This document shows positions 62,185 through 64,000 of a DNA stretch of 64,000 bases, piece by piece (within the stretch, counting starts at the first letter, position 1; each line of letters opens with the position of its first letter). Location of the stretch: assembly GCF_025770725.1 (NCBI RefSeq), contig NZ_JANZKZ010000002.1, positions 124,001 to 188,000 on the forward strand, read 5' to 3'. Source of the stretch: Sulfurospirillum oryzae. GTDB lineage: Bacteria; Campylobacterota; Campylobacteria; Campylobacterales; Sulfurospirillaceae. Position numbers and translations under genes: made by a program. The notes below the pieces were generated by a model that did no database searches, was not told where the DNA came from, and saw nothing but the letters and a program-made list of their open reading frames with translations.

Positions 62185-62524
62185 ATTTTACCTCCGTATA
62201 AAATTTGCAATCGTAGAGCATGAAACGTCAAAAAAATTGACATTGCTAAAGCATCTGCTAAATCAAATGCCATAACAACGGTTGAAGGTAGCATATATTT
62301 TTTTAGATTAGGTTTAATTATTCTTTTCTTTTAAAAAAATAACACTTAATGTTTCAAAAAGTGTTTTAACTTTTCTTATCTGAAAAATTTGATGTTTATT
62401 CTGATCTAAAACATCTATTTAAGAGTTCTCTTTTTAAGATTTTGCAAATACTCATTAAAGACAGGATGGTATACGGAACGATTCTTGTATATGCTTATAA
62501 AAGCTCAATTAAAAGAGGTTCATA
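62185..62524. other. Divergent regulatory region between cstA and the aldo/keto reductase
   Basis: 340 bases, A+T-rich, with no gene visible. It holds a 7-bp hairpin (AACACTT with AAGTGTT around 62341-62367) and the sigma-54 promoter at 62473. The cstA promoter should lie at the other end. Confidence 0.6.
62473..62490 (+). promoter_or_regulatory. Sigma-54 (-24/-12)-type promoter of the aldo/keto reductase operon
   Basis: ACGGAACGATTCTTGTAT has GG at 62475-62476 and GT at 62487-62488, ten bases apart. Apart from GA for AC and the last base it matches the nifX promoter, including the GT variant of -12. It lies about 35 bases before the start codon. Confidence 0.7.
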
Positions 62525-63652
62525 ATGCGTTTTACTCATGCAACACCTGAAGCAACTTATGGTTTTGCCAAACGTTTTTCACATTATAAAGACTTTTATG
62601 CAAGGCATAATGGGCTTATCTTCTCCAAGCTTGGTTTTGGAACCTTCAAAAAAGAGCCTTACAAAGAAGAAAATTATACATTTGACTATAAAGATGCCTT
62701 AAAGAGTGCCATACAAGGCGGTGTGAATGTCATTGACACTGCCATAAACTACCGTTATCAACAAAGTGAACGTGAGATCGGCGAAGTGCTAGAAGAACTT
62801 TTTGACAAGGGTGATGTAAAGCGCGAAGAGTTGATCATCTGTTCCAAAGGTGGCTTTGTCCCACTTGATTTTCCTTTTCCTGAAAATCCTTATGCGTGGA
62901 TTCATGAGCATATTATTCAAAAAGGTTTGGCAAGTCCTGAAGAGATCGAGCTTGATCAACATTGTATGAGTCCTGCTTTTTTACAAGACTCGTTGGAACG
63001 CTCTTTAAAAAACTTACATGTAAAGTGTTTGGATATCTACTTTTTGCACAATCCAGAGACCCAACTGACTAAAATAGGCTACGACCAGTTTCTCAAAAAG
63101 CTTGAAGAGATCTTTGCATGTTTTGAAACGATGGTCAGTGAGGGAAAAATCAAAGCGTATGGTTTAGCGGTTTGGAACGCTTTTACTTATGAAGAAGGCA
63201 ATAGCGAGTACATTCGCCTTGAAGATGTCTACGATGTCGCTTGTCGTGTAGGCGGCGCTAATCATCATTTTAAGTACATCCAGCTTCCTTTTAACATTGC
63301 TAAAACCCATGCATACAGTGTACCAAACCAAAAGATGCGCGATGGCAACTACTACACACCTCTGCAGGTAGCGCACAAGCTAGGGCTTGGTGTGATGAGT
63401 AGCACGTCATTGTTGCAGATGCACCTTTTTCAAAAACCTTTTAAGCCTGAAATCGGTTTTCTTTTGGATTCCAAGATGGAGCTGCAAAGCGATGTTCAGC
63501 TTGCCCTTCAGTTTGTACGCTCAACTAGGGGTATTGTAACTTCGTTGTTTAGTTCAAGTAAAAGTGAACATGTAAGGAGCAATCTAGGCATTGCTACGAT
63601 AAATGCCACCAACAGTGCCAAATACAATCTTCTATACAAAGTGGAGCGATAA
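62525..63652 (+). CDS. Aldo/keto reductase
   Basis: 375-aa NAD(P)H-dependent TIM-barrel oxidoreductase. Asp and Tyr (NVIDTAINYRYQQSE), Lys (IICSKGGF) and His (YFLHNPE) of the AKR tetrad are visible. It is longer than the usual 280-330 aa, with an extra loop near residues 115-145. GAGG before the ATG. It is driven by a nif-like sigma-54 promoter and is followed after one base by a flavoprotein gene. A palindrome core gives LHVKC (63014). The substrate is unknown. Confidence 0.83.
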   Translation: MRFTHATPEATYGFAKRFSHYKDFYARHNGLIFSKLGFGTFKKEPYKEENYTFDYKDALKSAIQGGVNVIDTAINYRYQQSEREIGEVLEELFDKGDVKREELIICSKGGFVPLDFPFPENPYAWIHEHIIQKGLASPEEIELDQHCMSPAFLQDSLERSLKNLHVKCLDIYFLHNPETQLTKIGYDQFLKKLEEIFACFETMVSEGKIKAYGLAVWNAFTYEEGNSEYIRLEDVYDVACRVGGANHHFKYIQLPFNIAKTHAYSVPNQKMRDGNYYTPLQVAHKLGLGVMSSTSLLQMHLFQKPFKPEIGFLLDSKMELQSDVQLALQFVRSTRGIVTSLFSSSKSEHVRSNLGIATINATNSAKYNLLYKVER

Positions 63653-63653
63653 T

Positions 63654-64000
63654 ATGACGTACGATGTAATTGTAATAGGCTCAGGCATCGCAGGTCTCAT
63701 GGCGGCGATCGAGGCAAAGAGTGAACACAACAGTGTTGCTATCATCACTAAAAGCAATATTTTTAAATCCAACAGTTCGGTTGCGAGTGGGGGTATCAAT
63801 GCTGTTTTAGATGAAAATGATGAAGCTGAAATTCAAAAACACATTGACGATACGATGAAAAGCTCGAAAGATCTTGGCGATAGTAAGGCTATTAGTTATC
63901 TTTGCCATCAAGCACCGTTGATTATTAAAAAACTTGTTAAGTATGGTGTTGCGTTTGATCGTGATGAAAATGGCAAGATACTGCAGAGAAGTTTTGGTGG
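63654..64000 (+). CDS. FAD-dependent flavoprotein, aspartate oxidase/fumarate reductase type (partial)
   Basis: The first 115 codons of a gene that runs off the window. The start TYDVIVIGSGIAGLMAAIEAK is an FAD-binding Rossmann motif, and SSVASGGINAVL with RSFGG is typical of the SdhA/FrdA/NadB family. An ATG at 63654 lies just after the aldo/keto reductase stop; the two are an operon. L-aspartate oxidase (nadB) is one candidate but a fumarate reductase-like enzyme cannot be excluded from the N terminus. Confidence 0.82.
   Translation, partial: MTYDVIVIGSGIAGLMAAIEAKSEHNSVAIITKSNIFKSNSSVASGGINAVLDENDEAEIQKHIDDTMKSSKDLGDSKAISYLCHQAPLIIKKLVKYGVAFDRDENGKILQRSFG

Overview
The window looks like a chromosomal segment of a Campylobacterota (Epsilonproteobacteria) member, most like Sulfurospirillum. 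This is judged from protein character and gene content only, with no database search: a molybdenum nitrogenase cluster, a short RpoN, a CstA-YjiX-YjiA operon, a LUD-type lactate oxidation system, a DccRS-like two-component locus, chemoreceptors, a group 4 hydrogenase module, and overall A+T-rich DNA. I see no tRNA, rRNA, CRISPR array or intact insertion sequence.

Layout. 0-3 kb: homocysteine methyltransferase and an MscS channel. 3.0-7.6 kb: nif accessory operon (nifX, DUF269, nifF, nifW, nifZ, a degenerate and an intact 2Fe-2S ferredoxin, rpoN, nifQ) behind a sigma-54-type promoter. 7.6-33.7 kb: about 26 kb of mixed accessory genes, including a GNAT acetyltransferase, a class D beta-lactamase, a MotA/MotB-like (Zorya-like) motor pair, a CHAD protein, transporters, a haloacetate-dehalogenase-like hydrolase, a 1455-aa HD-GYP sensor, a MocR regulator with flavin-fold oxidases, a VIT/vWA protein and lipoproteins. 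33.9-40.7 kb: a chemoreceptor, then nifH-orf-nifD-nifK behind a second sigma-54 promoter. 40.7-43.3 kb: a DccRS-like system with glycine-rich exported proteins. 43.4-46.1 kb: RNase H, two paralogous coiled-coil proteins, a chemoreceptor. 46.2-50.8 kb: a group 4 [NiFe] hydrogenase module (Coo L/X/U/H/F-like, HypA, GltD-like) with no membrane subunit. 51-64 kb: HD and NYN proteins, an MFS exporter, lutC and a lutB-lutA fusion, SlyD, an aminotransferase, yjiA-yjiX-cstA, and an aldo/keto reductase plus flavoprotein pair behind a third nif-like sigma-54 promoter.

How the genes work together. The two nif loci supply nitrogenase (HDK), FeMo-cofactor and molybdenum handling (X, DUF269, Q), stabilisation (W, Z), electron carriers (flavodoxin, ferredoxin) and the sigma factor. 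Three promoters sharing TACGGAAC tie nifX, nifH and the aldo/keto reductase operon to one sigma-54 programme. The hydrogenase module, ferredoxins, lactate oxidation and CstA point to an anaerobic or microaerophilic organism running on H2 and organic acids.

Most unusual signal. A 10-14 bp palindrome, CTTTACATGTAAAG (core TTACATGTAA), occurs at least 31 times as a perfect core, in coding and intergenic DNA. It forces Leu-His-Val or Thr-Cys-Lys into many unrelated proteins, sits at several convergent gene ends, and is nearly absent from the nif, lut and cstA genes. It behaves like a genome-wide DNA-level signal of the HIP1 or DNA-uptake-sequence kind. A second signal is a pair of 80-bp inverted repeats bracketing an unrecognised gene between nifH and nifD.
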